A stretch of 45,500 bases of DNA, taken from the NCBI GenBank assembly GCA_947453445.1, contig CANGGP010000023.1, positions 1-45,500 of the forward strand, read 5' to 3'. This stretch comes from Sphingobacteriaceae bacterium. GTDB lineage: Bacteria > Bacteroidota > Bacteroidia > B-17B0 > Aurantibacillaceae. Every line of letters starts with the position of its first letter. The first letter of the stretch is position 1. Positions 25,502 to 33,131 of this stretch are shown piece after piece. The translations under genes were made by a program, and so were the position numbers. Under the pieces are notes generated by a model. It was given only the letters and a program-made list of their open reading frames with translations. It did not search any database and was not told the origin of the DNA.

Positions 25502-25936
25502 TTAGGAGTAGACATGCAAAGATGTACCGGTTAAAGTGGTGTTGTATTTTGTAAGGCTGGCTGCAGCCGGACCTTGCATCACATTGCCGTTGCTGTCATA
25601 TATTGCCCCATGATTGGGGCAAATAAAAACATTCGATTTTGAGCTGTAATTTATTGTGCTCCCTTGGTGTGTGCAAGTTGATGACACGGCAATAAATGTG
25701 TCTGTAAGTGTTCTTGCAACAATTACATTGGCATTTAAAATAAAGCCTCCTTTAGTGGCCAAGGGACCATTGCTAACATCTAAATTAAAGTCAACGGGCG
25801 TTGGCGCAGGGTTATTTTGATTTTTGTTACAAGAGCTTAAGCCGCCGATGCAAGCAGGGAGCAAAACAGAAATGGCGCCGATGCCTACCTGTGCCAAAAA
25901 ATCCCTTCTTTCTATTGTTCTCTCTGAATTTTTGAT
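25502..25936 (-). CDS. Rieske [2Fe-2S] protein with Tat-like leader and no standard start codon for it
   Basis: The Rieske domain is complete: STCTHQGS supplies Cys-His, and FICPNHGAIYD supplies the second Cys-His, so a 2Fe-2S cluster is expected. A hydrophobic stretch and LSSC precede it, suggesting a lipid-anchored or Tat-exported protein. The only usual start is TTG at 25897, which leaves AQVGIGAI without a charged n-region. The open frame continues upstream, adding TIERRDF directly before Leu-Ala-Gln, a twin-arginine RRDFL motif, but the only start-like codons there are ATA (25915) and ATC (25936) before a TAG at 25946. The true start is therefore uncertain, or the gene has lost its ATG. 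Confidence 0.7.
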   Translation of the reverse strand: MKNSERTIERRDFLAQVGIGAISVLLPACIGGLSSCNKNQNNPAPTPVDFNLDVSNGPLATKGGFILNANVIVARTLTDTFIAVSSTCTHQGSTINYSSKSNVFICPNHGAIYDSNGNVMQGPAAASLTKYNTTLTGTSLHVYS

Positions 25937-26265
25937 AGTCGTAGTCTATTAATATTGAATTCTGATTATTTGATTAATTATAAAACGAAAAGAAAGCATG
26001 AAAATTACCTTGTCGTTTTTATTGTTGATGCTTTTGAGGTGAAGGCATCTCATTTAAACGTTAACGTCATATTTCAACAGCTTTGTTTCACTTTATTAGA
26101 CCAAGCATTACTGAATTGGTTTAAAAGAGAAAAAATATTTTACAAATTATACTGTAGTTCAATCGGTTTGGGTTTTAAAAACGGCTTTTCAAATACTTTG
26201 GAAAGGATTATGTCAAGTGCTCCCACCTCTACTTCTTGCCAATATTTCGACATAAACACCATAAA
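25937..26265. other. AT-rich intergenic region
   Basis: About 330 bp between the Rieske gene and the tRNA terminator. It holds no gene I can support. It contains, at 26217-26228, a 12-bp copy of the 3' end of the neighbouring tRNA (gtgctcccacct on the plus strand), 126 bp from the tRNA's own copy. Confidence 0.4.
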
Positions 26266-26295
26266 GTAAAAAACCCTTCCAAATTGAAAGGGTTT
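26266..26295 (-). terminator. Rho-independent terminator downstream of the tRNA
   Basis: Stem aaaccctt (26271-26278) with aagggttt (26288-26295). Read on the minus strand it is followed by a T-run (TTTTTTAC), about 50 bp past the tRNA 3' end. Confidence 0.8.
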
Positions 26296-26343
26296 GTCGT
26301 GCTTTCGCACTCGCTCGCTCAAAATCTCACCGGGCTTTTGATG

Positions 26344-26417
26344 TGCTCCCACCTGGGCTCGAACCAGGGACCCTCAGATTATGAGTCTGATGCTCTAACC
26401 GGCTGAGCTATAGGAGC
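26344..26417 (-). tRNA. tRNA with anticodon CAT (elongator Met, or Ile2 after modification)
   Basis: A complete 74-nt cloverleaf on the minus strand. Acceptor stem GCTCCTA pairs with TGGGAGC (one wobble), D-stem GCTC/GAGC, anticodon stem TCAGA/TCTGA with loop CTCATAA, T-stem CCTGG/CCAGG with loop TTCGAGC, and discriminator A; no CCA is encoded. The anticodon is at 26381-26383. The anticodon stem lacks the three G-C pairs of initiator tRNA. The CAT anticodon cannot tell Met from lysidine-modified Ile2. Confidence 0.95.
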
Positions 26418-26432
26418 GCGGTTAATTTTTTT

Positions 26433-26528
26433 CTTCCGATAACCTTGGAAGAACCAGGGACCCTCAGTCCCGATAACTATCGGGAGAGTCTGATGCTCTA
26501 GCCGGCTGAGTTCCGATAGCTATCGGAA
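26433..26528 (-). pseudogene. Decayed tRNA copy 1, interrupted by three palindromes
   Basis: Pieces of the intact tRNA reappear: gaaccagggaccctcag, gagtctgatgctcta and ccggctgag (plus strand). Each loop or junction region is replaced by a CCGATAG-type palindrome: a decayed copy in the T-arm (26433-26451), tcccgataactatcggga in place of the anticodon loop (26468-26485), and the perfect 18-bp ttccgatagctatcggaa at the acceptor/D-arm junction (26511-26528). It cannot be a working tRNA because the anticodon is gone. Confidence 0.75.
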
Positions 26529-26643
26529 GAGCGCGGTTAATTTTTTTCTTCCGATAACCTTGGAAGAACCAGGGACCCTCGGTGCCGATAAAATCGGGAG
26601 AGGCTACTGCTCTAAATAATTGGTTACCAATTTATTTTGTTTC
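26529..26643 (-). pseudogene. Decayed tRNA copy 2 (tandem, 115-bp period)
   Basis: Starts 115 bp after the equivalent point of copy 1 (gagcgcggttaattttttt at 26414 and 26529). The first 50 bp are identical to copy 1, including the decayed palindrome at 26548-26566; then the match fades through ccctcggtgccgataaaatcggg (short stem ccgat/atcgg at 26585-26597) and gctctaaataattgg. It ends about 60 bp before the HAD gene. Confidence 0.65.
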
Positions 26644-26702
26644 ACGCTTATTTTGTGAGCAGGGTTGCAAAAATAGATAAAGTCCCCATATTTGCAAAAT
26701 AA

Positions 26703-27332
26703 ATGAAAGGCGTTAAAAACATCATATTCGACTTGGGAGGTGTAATTATCAATCTTGATATCATGGCAACGATACAAGCCTTTAATGAAATTAGCGATGT
26801 TCCTTTTGAAAGCATCTACACTCAGGCCAAACAAAACCCACTCTTTAATCTTTTCGACAAGGGTGAAATAAGTGAATTTGATTTTTTCACTGCCTTGCGC
26901 AAAGAGCTTCGCTTTAATGGTCCGGATGAACTAATTTATGATGCATGGAACAAGATGCTGCTGGATGTGCCTGAGGAACGATTAGACCTATTGATAGAAG
27001 CCAAACAAAATTACAGCACCTTTTTATTGAGTAATACCAACGAAACACATATATCGGTTTTTGAAAGAGAACTTTATCAAAGTCAAGGTGTAAGAAATTT
27101 CAATGATTATTTTGACAAGGTTTATTATAGTTGCAGAATTGGTATGCGTAAACCCGATGCGGAGATATTTGAATACGTGATGAAGAAAAACAAATTGATT
27201 CCTTCAGAAACAATATTTATTGACGATTCGGTGCAACATGTGAAAGCAGCAGGTGACTTGGGCATCAATGCTTACTTATTAAATCCCAACATGGAAGTTG
27301 GTGATTTACTGAGAGAAATTAAGTTGTTATAA
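26703..27332 (+). CDS. HAD-superfamily hydrolase (YihX-like)
   Basis: A 209-aa phosphatase-type protein. Motif I is IIFDLGGVIINLD (the usual second Asp is replaced by Gly-Gly, as in the YihX/epoxide-hydrolase N-terminal group), motif II FLLSNTN, motif III Lys in GMRKPDAEIF and motif IV IFIDDSVQHV. It probably dephosphorylates small sugar phosphates such as glucose-1-phosphate, though substrate cannot be read from sequence. Converges on the alpha/beta hydrolase gene with a 14-bp overlap. Confidence 0.85.
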   Translation: MKGVKNIIFDLGGVIINLDIMATIQAFNEISDVPFESIYTQAKQNPLFNLFDKGEISEFDFFTALRKELRFNGPDELIYDAWNKMLLDVPEERLDLLIEAKQNYSTFLLSNTNETHISVFERELYQSQGVRNFNDYFDKVYYSCRIGMRKPDAEIFEYVMKKNKLIPSETIFIDDSVQHVKAAGDLGINAYLLNPNMEVGDLLREIKLL

Positions 27333-28089
27333 AATTATAGACCACATCAAAAAAAGCTTGTGGTTTTTCGGCGTGAACCCAATGTGCGGCGCCTTCAACT
27401 TCCTGAACAGTAAGATGGCTAAAACGCTGCTTAAAATCTTCTATGTCAAATGCATTGATGTAATTTGATTTTTCGCCTTTCACAATTAGCGTGGGTGTAT
27501 CATCGTTGTAAAAAGGCACAGCCACCCCAATGTTGTCGTATCGATCATGAATCACTTTTAAATTAAATCGCCAATCCAATACAGTATTACCTAGGTCTTT
27601 TCGGTATATATTTTTTAGCAAAAACTGCTTGGTACCAAAATCCTCAATGTGTTGGTTTAATATCAATTCGGCTTCTTTGCGTGATTGCACCAAATTAAAA
27701 TCAACGGCGTTTAAAGCTGCCAAAACTTGCTGATGGTGCGGCTCATAACTTCTGGCAGCAATATCAACCACAATTAATTTTTTGGCTTTGCCCGGAAAAA
27801 GCCATTGAAAAAATAAAAGTGTTTTGCCACCCATACTATGGCCTAATAAAATTGGATTTTTTATTTGATGGTCCTCAATAAACTCGTTTAAATCCTCAGC
27901 CATGCTTTTATAATCCCACTCATCGGCATGTGCCGAAAGGCCGTGGTTACGTTGATCAAGGGTATATACGTGGAAGTTTTTTTCGGAAAAATTTTTCGCC
28001 AATGTATTCCAGTTATCACTTTGACCAAATAGGCCATGAAGGATGATTAAAGGTTGTCCCTGTCCAAATGATCGGTAAGCTAATTTCAT
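27319..28089 (-). CDS. Alpha/beta hydrolase (YbfF-like esterase)
   Basis: A 256-aa serine hydrolase. It shows the oxyanion HG motif (LIILHGLFGQSDNW), the nucleophile elbow GHSMGGKTLLFF, the acid region LIVKGEKSNYI and the catalytic His in EGAAHWVHAEKP. These match acyl-CoA or ester hydrolases of the YbfF group. The ATG at 28089 starts the family-typical MKLAYRSFGQGQP; a longer frame to 28140 would add 17 unlikely residues and overlap a terminator. Confidence 0.88.
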   Translation of the reverse strand: MKLAYRSFGQGQPLIILHGLFGQSDNWNTLAKNFSEKNFHVYTLDQRNHGLSAHADEWDYKSMAEDLNEFIEDHQIKNPILLGHSMGGKTLLFFQWLFPGKAKKLIVVDIAARSYEPHHQQVLAALNAVDFNLVQSRKEAELILNQHIEDFGTKQFLLKNIYRKDLGNTVLDWRFNLKVIHDRYDNIGVAVPFYNDDTPTLIVKGEKSNYINAFDIEDFKQRFSHLTVQEVEGAAHWVHAEKPQAFFDVVYNFITT

Positions 28090-28124
28090 GTTTAATAATT
28101 GGCAAATGTATCTATTAATTGAAT

Positions 28125-28150
28125 TAAAAAAGCCCCGCAAATGCGAGGCT
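28125..28150 (-). terminator. Rho-independent terminator
   Basis: Stem agccccgc (28131-28138) with gcgaggct (28143-28150), one G-U pair, 4-nt loop. On the minus strand a T-run follows. It ends the small charged secreted protein gene. Confidence 0.82.
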
Positions 28151-28155
28151 TCTAA

Positions 28156-28368
28156 TTAATGTGGTTTTTCTTCTTTCTTTTTTTCCGCGTCTTTTTTCTC
28201 GCCTTTGTGCTCACCTTTATCTTTGTGATCTTTTTTATCACCATCCTTATGCTCCTTGTGCTCTTTTTTCTCTCCTTTGTTTTCTTTTGCTTTCTTATCG
28301 TCTTGAGCATGCATTGACAATGATGCGCTTAATATTAAAGCGGCTACTGTTACAACAATCTTTTTCAT
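28156..28368 (-). CDS. Small secreted Lys/Glu/His-rich protein
   Basis: A 70-aa protein: signal peptide MKKIVVTVAALILSASLSMHAQ, then about 48 residues of almost only Lys, Glu, Asp, His and Gly (for example KKEHKEHKDGDKKDHKDKG), ending EEKPH. The mature part is low-complexity and probably unfolded; repeated His/Asp/Glu could bind metal ions, while Lys could bind nucleic acid or anionic glycans. No family recognised. The same design is seen in the next gene upstream on this strand. The terminator directly after it supports a real gene. Confidence 0.65.
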   Translation of the reverse strand: MKKIVVTVAALILSASLSMHAQDDKKAKENKGEKKEHKEHKDGDKKDHKDKGEHKGEKKDAEKKKEEKPH

Positions 28369-28513
28369 AAACATTGATTTAATTGGTTGGTACAAATGAA
28401 CTAAAACGTAGAGATAAATTAAAAAAATTGAGGTTAATTTATCTAAATTAAAGGTTTATAAGATAAATGCATTTATATCATTGATAAAAATCGTTTCTGA
28501 TTTTTACTCAAAA

Positions 28514-28756
28514 TTAATGCGGCATTTTAACATGCTCGTTTTTTTGATCACTGGGTAATTTTTGTTCTGATTTTTTTTGCTGTTTAGATTCTGAATTACT
28601 CTCTGCTCTTCTTGCCGTGTTGCTTTCGTCCTTTTTACCGCCATTCTTACGTTCTTCTTCTTTGGCTTTGTCGTTTTTATTACCATTGTTGTCTTGTGCA
28701 GAAATGGCAAACACATTGAAAATTAAAAACGCCAAGATGAAACTGATTTTTTTCAT
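28514..28756 (-). CDS. Small secreted charged protein, same design as its neighbour
   Basis: An 80-aa protein with a clear signal peptide (MKKISFILAFLIFNVFAISAQ) and a low-complexity tail rich in Lys, Asn, Ser, Glu and Gln, ending HVKMPH. The start, the AQD cleavage region and the PH ending match the downstream neighbour (28156-28368), so the two are likely diverged paralogues. Both genes are preceded by the 13-mer TTTAATTTAGATA (minus strand; 28775-28787 and 28440-28452). Confidence 0.6.
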   Translation of the reverse strand: MKKISFILAFLIFNVFAISAQDNNGNKNDKAKEEERKNGGKKDESNTARRAESNSESKQQKKSEQKLPSDQKNEHVKMPH

Positions 28757-28818
28757 GGTTGATTTGTATTGTGATATCTAAATTAAACAATTAATCTGAT
28801 AATAAAAACATTGTCAAA

Positions 28819-29535
28819 TTACTTTAGTTGCCTTAAATACATCTGTACTGTGTTTTCCAAACCCAGGTATAATGCATCACTTATAAGGGCATGACCAATC
28901 GACACTTCGATGAGTTTTGGAATGTTTTCGTTGAAATATTTTAAATTCTGTAAACTTAAATCATGTCCGGCATTAATGCCTAAACCTAAAGCAAGTGCTT
29001 TATTGGCTGCGTGAATAAATGGGGCGATGGCCTGTTGTTTGTTGGTGTGGTATTGTGCGGCATATGATTCAGTATAAAGCTCAATGCGCTCTGTACCCGT
29101 GGATGCAGCCCCTTCAATCATGACCTCATCTGCATCAACAAAAATGGACGTACGGATGCCTTTTGACTTAAACAGTTGAATGTGCTCAATCAAAAAATCT
29201 TTGTGTTGTATCGTATTCCAACCGTGATTGCTCGTTAATTGATTTTCTGCATCAGGCACCAGTGTTACCTGATGTGGTTTTGTTTCAAGTACTAAATCCA
29301 CAAACTTTTTTTCGAAGGGATTTCCTTCGATGTTAAATTCAGTGGTAAGGGCGCTTTTTAAATTTCTGACATCTTGGTAGGTAATGTGGCGTTCGTCAGG
29401 ACGCGGGTGCACCGTGATGCCCTGTGCACCAAATCGCTCAATATCTGCAGCGGCTTTGATTACATCCGGCACATTTCCGCCGCGCGCGTTGCGCAGAGTG
29501 GCAATCTTGTTAATGTTCACGCTTAGTTTCGTCAT
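28819..29535 (-). CDS. pdxJ: Pyridoxine 5'-phosphate synthase
   Basis: Condenses 1-deoxyxylulose-5-phosphate with 3-amino-2-oxopropyl phosphate to form vitamin B6. The 238-aa TIM barrel has the canonical motifs: [17 protein letters not shown] near 5, [13 protein letters not shown] near 40, [13 protein letters not shown] near 70, [20 protein letters not shown] near 88 and GHDLSLQNL near 190. It is divergent from the CBS-ACT gene with a 76-bp gap. Confidence 0.97.
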   Translation of the reverse strand: MTKLSVNINKIATLRNARGGNVPDVIKAAADIERFGAQGITVHPRPDERHITYQDVRNLKSALTTEFNIEGNPFEKKFVDLVLETKPHQVTLVPDAENQLTSNHGWNTIQHKDFLIEHIQLFKSKGIRTSIFVDADEVMIEGAASTGTERIELYTESYAAQYHTNKQQAIAPFIHAANKALALGLGINAGHDLSLQNLKYFNENIPKLIEVSIGHALISDALYLGLENTVQMYLRQLK

Positions 29536-29569
29536 GGCAGCCTATCAATTAATGTTAGTTTTTCTTAAA

Positions 29570-29602
29570 TTGAAAACAAAACTAATTAAATTACTACTTT
29601 TG
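29570..29602 (+). promoter_or_regulatory. Candidate promoter of the CBS-ACT gene
   Basis: TTG at 29570-29572, a 22-bp spacer (longer than ideal) and TACTTTTG at 29595-29602, 9 bp before the ATG at 29612. The opposite strand carries a TAGTTTTG for pdxJ in the same gap. Confidence 0.45.
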
Positions 29603-29611
29603 AAAAATTAA

Positions 29612-30274
29612 ATGTTAGCAGGCGACTTAATAACAGATGAAATTCCACCCTTAAAGATGACCGATACGGTGGAAATGGCTTTGGATTGGATGGAACAATT
29701 CAAGGTATCGCATTTGGCTGTGGTGAACAACAGAGAACTTGTGGGTTTGGTTTCCGAAACTGAACTTTTAGATTACGAACACCCTGAGGAACAAATATCT
29801 GCCAGTAAGCTACATATTTTAAAGCCCGCCATTCATTATTACCAACATACCTACGATTTACTGCGTTTAATGAGCAGTTTAAATTTAAGTTTAATCCCCG
29901 TTATTGACGAAAAGGAGCAATACAAAGGTTGCATTACCTTGCAGGGCATGGTGCAAAACTTAAGCACCATGGCATCGGTTCAAAATCCGGGCGGTGTAAT
30001 TGTTTTGGAAATGAACCAACATGATTATTCGGTTACACAAATTGGCAATATCATAGAAGGAAATGAAGCCAAAATTTTAAGTCTGCATGTTTCGTCACAG
30101 CCCGATAGCACCAGGATTGAAGTAACCATTAAAGTAAACCGTGAGAACTTGGGTCCCATTATTCAAACTTTTAACCGTTACAATTATTCGGTAAAAGCCA
30201 TTTTTCAAAACAATGATTTTGATAAGGGATTGGACGATCGATTAAATGAATTTCTTCATTTTCTAAACATCTAA
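29612..30274 (+). CDS. CBS-domain pair plus ACT-like domain protein
   Basis: A 220-aa cytoplasmic sensor-type protein. Two CBS motifs occupy about 1-120 (VSHLAVVNNRELVGLVSETELL and LSLIPVIDEKEQYKGCITLQ), and residues 130-205 look like an ACT domain (VIVLEMNQHDYSVTQIGNII ... NYSVKAIFQ). CBS pairs bind adenine nucleotides and ACT domains bind amino acids. The arrangement recalls AcuB-like regulators. No enzymatic part. Target unknown. Confidence 0.8.
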   Translation: MLAGDLITDEIPPLKMTDTVEMALDWMEQFKVSHLAVVNNRELVGLVSETELLDYEHPEEQISASKLHILKPAIHYYQHTYDLLRLMSSLNLSLIPVIDEKEQYKGCITLQGMVQNLSTMASVQNPGGVIVLEMNQHDYSVTQIGNIIEGNEAKILSLHVSSQPDSTRIEVTIKVNRENLGPIIQTFNRYNYSVKAIFQNNDFDKGLDDRLNEFLHFLNI

Positions 30275-30300
30275 AAATTTTTGAAAAGCAGGCAAATCGA

Positions 30301-31020
30301 TTACAAAGATTCCTGTGATTTATTAAGTGCATCGACAAACTGCTGTGGTGATAAGGCTTCACTAAGTTTAAAATGGCCAATGCGGGTGCGGCATAATTTT
30401 GTGAGATGCGCTCCTGAACCCAAGGCCAATCCAAAATCACGCGCAATGCTGCGAATATAGGTACCTTTGCTGCAAACGATTCTAAAATCAACCGAAGGCA
30501 TATTGATACCCGTAATTTCAAATTCTTTGATCTCAATTTCACGGGCTTTTAATTCTACTTCTTCTCCTTTTCTTGCCAGTTCATACGCGCGTTTACCATT
30601 TACAAATACAGCACTAAAAATTGGCGGCACTTGGTTTTGTAATCCAATAAAATTTTTGGCGGCTAGCAGAATATCGTCGTTTGTAATGTGTTCAGTTGGA
30701 AATGTAAAGTCAACAGGTTTTTCAAGATCATAACAAGGTGTGGTAGCGCCGAGCAAAAAGGTGCCGGTGTATTCCTTTTCCTGCCCCATTAATTCGTTGA
30801 TGGTTTTGGTTTTTTTTCCTGTACAAACAATTAACAGTCCTGTTGCCAAAGGATCTAAGGTGCCGGCGTGACCAACTTTGGGTTTTGTTTTAATGTTATC
30901 CAACATCAATGATGGATGGTGTTTGATGGCGTGTTTAATTTTGTTTACCACCTGAAAGCTACTCCATGTGTAGGGCTTGTCGATGAGCAGTAATTCGCCA
31001 GTATAGAAATTATGGTTCAA
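30301..31020 (-). CDS. truB: tRNA pseudouridine-55 synthase
   Basis: Makes the universal pseudouridine in the T-loop of tRNA. The 239-aa protein has GELLLIDKPYTWSSFQVV at the start, the catalytic motif GHAGTLDPLATGLL and GTYIRSIARDFGLALGSGAHLTKLCRTRIG. The only ATG (31104) lies deep in metF; I prefer the TTG at 31020, 11 nt past the metF stop, because homologues begin a few residues before GELLLIDKP. The genes are co-transcribed. Confidence 0.93.
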   Translation of the reverse strand: MNHNFYTGELLLIDKPYTWSSFQVVNKIKHAIKHHPSLMLDNIKTKPKVGHAGTLDPLATGLLIVCTGKKTKTINELMGQEKEYTGTFLLGATTPCYDLEKPVDFTFPTEHITNDDILLAAKNFIGLQNQVPPIFSAVFVNGKRAYELARKGEEVELKAREIEIKEFEITGINMPSVDFRIVCSKGTYIRSIARDFGLALGSGAHLTKLCRTRIGHFKLSEALSPQQFVDALNKSQESL

Positions 31021-31030
31021 ATGAAACAGT

Positions 31031-31984
31031 TTAAAAAACCTGAGAGGCCACTTTTTTAGTGGCTTCGGATGCGCCCATGGTATAAAAATGCAAACAAGGC
31101 ACATTGGCTTTGATTAAATCTTTGCTTTGTTCGATACACCATTTAATGCCTACTTCTTTTACTTGGGCATCTGTTTTACACTTTTCCAATTCTTCGTAAA
31201 AAGGCTGCGGTATATCGATGTGAAATACTTTTGGAAGCGTGGTAATTTGTTTTTTGCTGCTTAATATTTTTAATCCCGGTATTATGGGAACAGTTATACC
31301 ATTGGCGCGGCATAAATTCACAAATTCGAAATATTTTTGGTTGTCGTAAAACATTTGTGTTACCACGTACTCTGCCCCTGCATCCACCTTGGCTTTCAAG
31401 TATTTTAAATCACTGATCATGTTGGGCGCTTCAAAATGCTTTTCGGGATATCCGGCCACACCAATACAAAAGTTTGTAGGGGCTGCATCTTTCATTTCTT
31501 CATCTAAATATTGCCCGGCATTCATCCCCGAAATTTGTTTCACCAAATCCAATCCAAAGTGATGCCCGTTTGGCTCCGGCACAAAAGCCGGTTCGGTTTT
31601 AATGCTATCGCCACGCAAAGCCAATACATTGTCGATGCCTAAAAATTGTAAATCAATCAAGGCATTTTCTGTTTCTTCTTTGGTAAAACCGCCACAAATA
31701 ATGTGTGGCACGGCTTCAACATCATATTTGTTCATGATGGCAGCACAAATACCAACTGTACCGGGACGCTTACGAATACTCACTTTTTCGAGGTATCCAC
31801 CTTCGCGCTTTTTGTAAATGTATTCTTCGCGATGGTACGTTACGTCAACAAAAGCAGGTTTAAACTCCATTAAAGGATCAATGCCGTCGTATATGCTTTG
31901 AATGCTTTTGCCTTTTAATGGCGGCAAAATTTCGATTGAAAAAAGTGTGTTTTTACTTTTGCTTAACTTCTGTGTTAATTTCAT
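31031..31984 (-). CDS. metF: 5,10-methylenetetrahydrofolate reductase
   Basis: Reduces methylene-THF to methyl-THF with FAD, supplying the methyl group for methionine. The 317-aa TIM barrel has FSIEILPPLKGKS near 15, FVDVTYHREEY near 46, LALRGD near 118, FCIGVAGYPEKH near 162 and EYVVTQMFYDN near 200. It lies between the NifU-like gene (26 bp) and truB. Confidence 0.96.
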   Translation of the reverse strand: MKLTQKLSKSKNTLFSIEILPPLKGKSIQSIYDGIDPLMEFKPAFVDVTYHREEYIYKKREGGYLEKVSIRKRPGTVGICAAIMNKYDVEAVPHIICGGFTKEETENALIDLQFLGIDNVLALRGDSIKTEPAFVPEPNGHHFGLDLVKQISGMNAGQYLDEEMKDAAPTNFCIGVAGYPEKHFEAPNMISDLKYLKAKVDAGAEYVVTQMFYDNQKYFEFVNLCRANGITVPIIPGLKILSSKKQITTLPKVFHIDIPQPFYEELEKCKTDAQVKEVGIKWCIEQSKDLIKANVPCLHFYTMGASEATKKVASQVF

Positions 31985-32010
31985 AGGTGAATTCGATGGT
32001 AATAATTGGA

Positions 32011-32247
32011 TTATCGGTTTACCGCCACAATTTGTTTTATTTCAGGCACAGCGCGGCGAATGGTTTCTTCAATGCCAGCACGCATGGTCATCACACTCAT
32101 ATTACAAGTTTTGCAGGCGCCCATTAATTCGAGTTTAAGAATTTGATCCTCGGTAATTTCAACCACCTCCACATTCCCGCCATCAGCCTCCAAATAAGGC
32201 CTAATGCTATCCAATGCCGCTTCAACTTTTTGATAAATGGTTTCCAT
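32011..32247 (-). CDS. NifU-like Fe-S scaffold domain protein
   Basis: A 78-aa stand-alone NifU C-terminal domain. It shows RPYLEADGGNVEVVEI near residue 16 and the cluster-binding CKTC (GACKTCNMS near 44). Such proteins carry and deliver 4Fe-4S clusters. It is first in a likely operon with metF and truB. The length fits a complete single-domain protein. Confidence 0.92.
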   Translation of the reverse strand: METIYQKVEAALDSIRPYLEADGGNVEVVEITEDQILKLELMGACKTCNMSVMTMRAGIEETIRRAVPEIKQIVAVNR

Positions 32248-32261
32248 TTTTTTTATTTGGC

Positions 32262-32291
32262 CAAAGATAGCAGTAAAGCTTCAATTGACAA
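32262..32291 (-). promoter_or_regulatory. Promoter of the NifU-like/metF/truB group
   Basis: On the minus strand TTG (32291-32289), a 19-bp spacer and TATCTTTG (32269-32262) fit the consensus exactly. The expected start of transcription is only about 8 nt before the ATG, so the leader would be very short. Confidence 0.7.
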
Positions 32292-32348
32292 ACGGGCATT
32301 TCTATTTTATAATTTGTTTGGCTGTTAAAATTATCGGTAATTTGTTTT

Positions 32349-33092
32349 ATGGAAGACAATAACCTGATTTTTGGAACGCGCGCAGTAATTGAAGCCATTG
32401 AGGCCGGTAAAGACATAGAGAAAATTCTTTTGCAAAAAGGCCTATCGAATGAACTGTACCATCAACTGCGACAAGCTTTAAGGGGACAAACCATCCCGTT
32501 TCAGTTTGTGCCGCCTGAAAAGATGAAACGCCTTACCGACAAAAATCACCAAGGTGTAATTGCCTACCTCACCGAAATTACCTATTACGAAACCGAGAAT
32601 TTACTTGATTTGGTGTTCACTTCAGGCAAAACACCGCTTTTACTGATATTGGATAGAATAACTGATGTGCGCAATTTTGGCGCCATTGCCAGAGGTGCTG
32701 AATGCGCAGGTGTTGACTTTATCATTATACCAAGCCGTGGTGCTGCCCAAATAAATGGTGATGCCATAAAAACCAGTGCCGGAGCGCTTCACCGCATTAA
32801 AGTATGCCGAGAAGACAATTTAAAGCAAACCATTGAATATTTAAAATCGAGCGGCATTCAAATTGTTGCTTGTCACGAAAAAACCGATCATTTGTTATAC
32901 GATGCCGACTTTAACAAACCAACAGCCATTATCATGGGCAGCGAAGAAAACGGCATTAGTCAAGAGTATGTAAAACGCAGCGACATGCAAGTGAAAATAC
33001 CGATGGTGGGCCATACCGCATCGCTAAACGTTTCTGTGGCCAGTGGTATTGTTTTGTTTGAAGCAGTGAAACAAAGAATGGGAATAAAATAA
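32349..33092 (+). CDS. rlmB: 23S rRNA 2'-O-methyltransferase, SpoU/TrmH family
   Basis: A 247-aa SPOUT methyltransferase, by family the enzyme for Gm2251. The N-terminal substrate-binding part begins NNLIFGTRAVIEAIEAGK; the three knot motifs follow: LDRITDVRNFGAIARGAECAG near 103, IIMGSEENGIS near 195 and VKIPMVGHTASLNVSVASGIVLFE near 216. Divergent from the NifU-like gene. Confidence 0.95.
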   Translation: MEDNNLIFGTRAVIEAIEAGKDIEKILLQKGLSNELYHQLRQALRGQTIPFQFVPPEKMKRLTDKNHQGVIAYLTEITYYETENLLDLVFTSGKTPLLLILDRITDVRNFGAIARGAECAGVDFIIIPSRGAAQINGDAIKTSAGALHRIKVCREDNLKQTIEYLKSSGIQIVACHEKTDHLLYDADFNKPTAIIMGSEENGISQEYVKRSDMQVKIPMVGHTASLNVSVASGIVLFEAVKQRMGIK

Positions 33093-33131
33093 TTTTTTTA
33101 TTGCCAGCATAAACCATTAAACAAATTGCTT

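Noticed and set aside
25955-26269. A 104-codon plus-strand frame
   Set aside because: It overlaps a tRNA terminator and a tRNA fragment and has biased AT-rich codons with no domain; treated as chance.
26140-26352. A 70-codon minus-strand frame beginning in the tRNA
   Set aside because: It includes the tRNA 3' end and the terminator; a relic of a nuclease gene was considered, but no catalytic motif can be identified.
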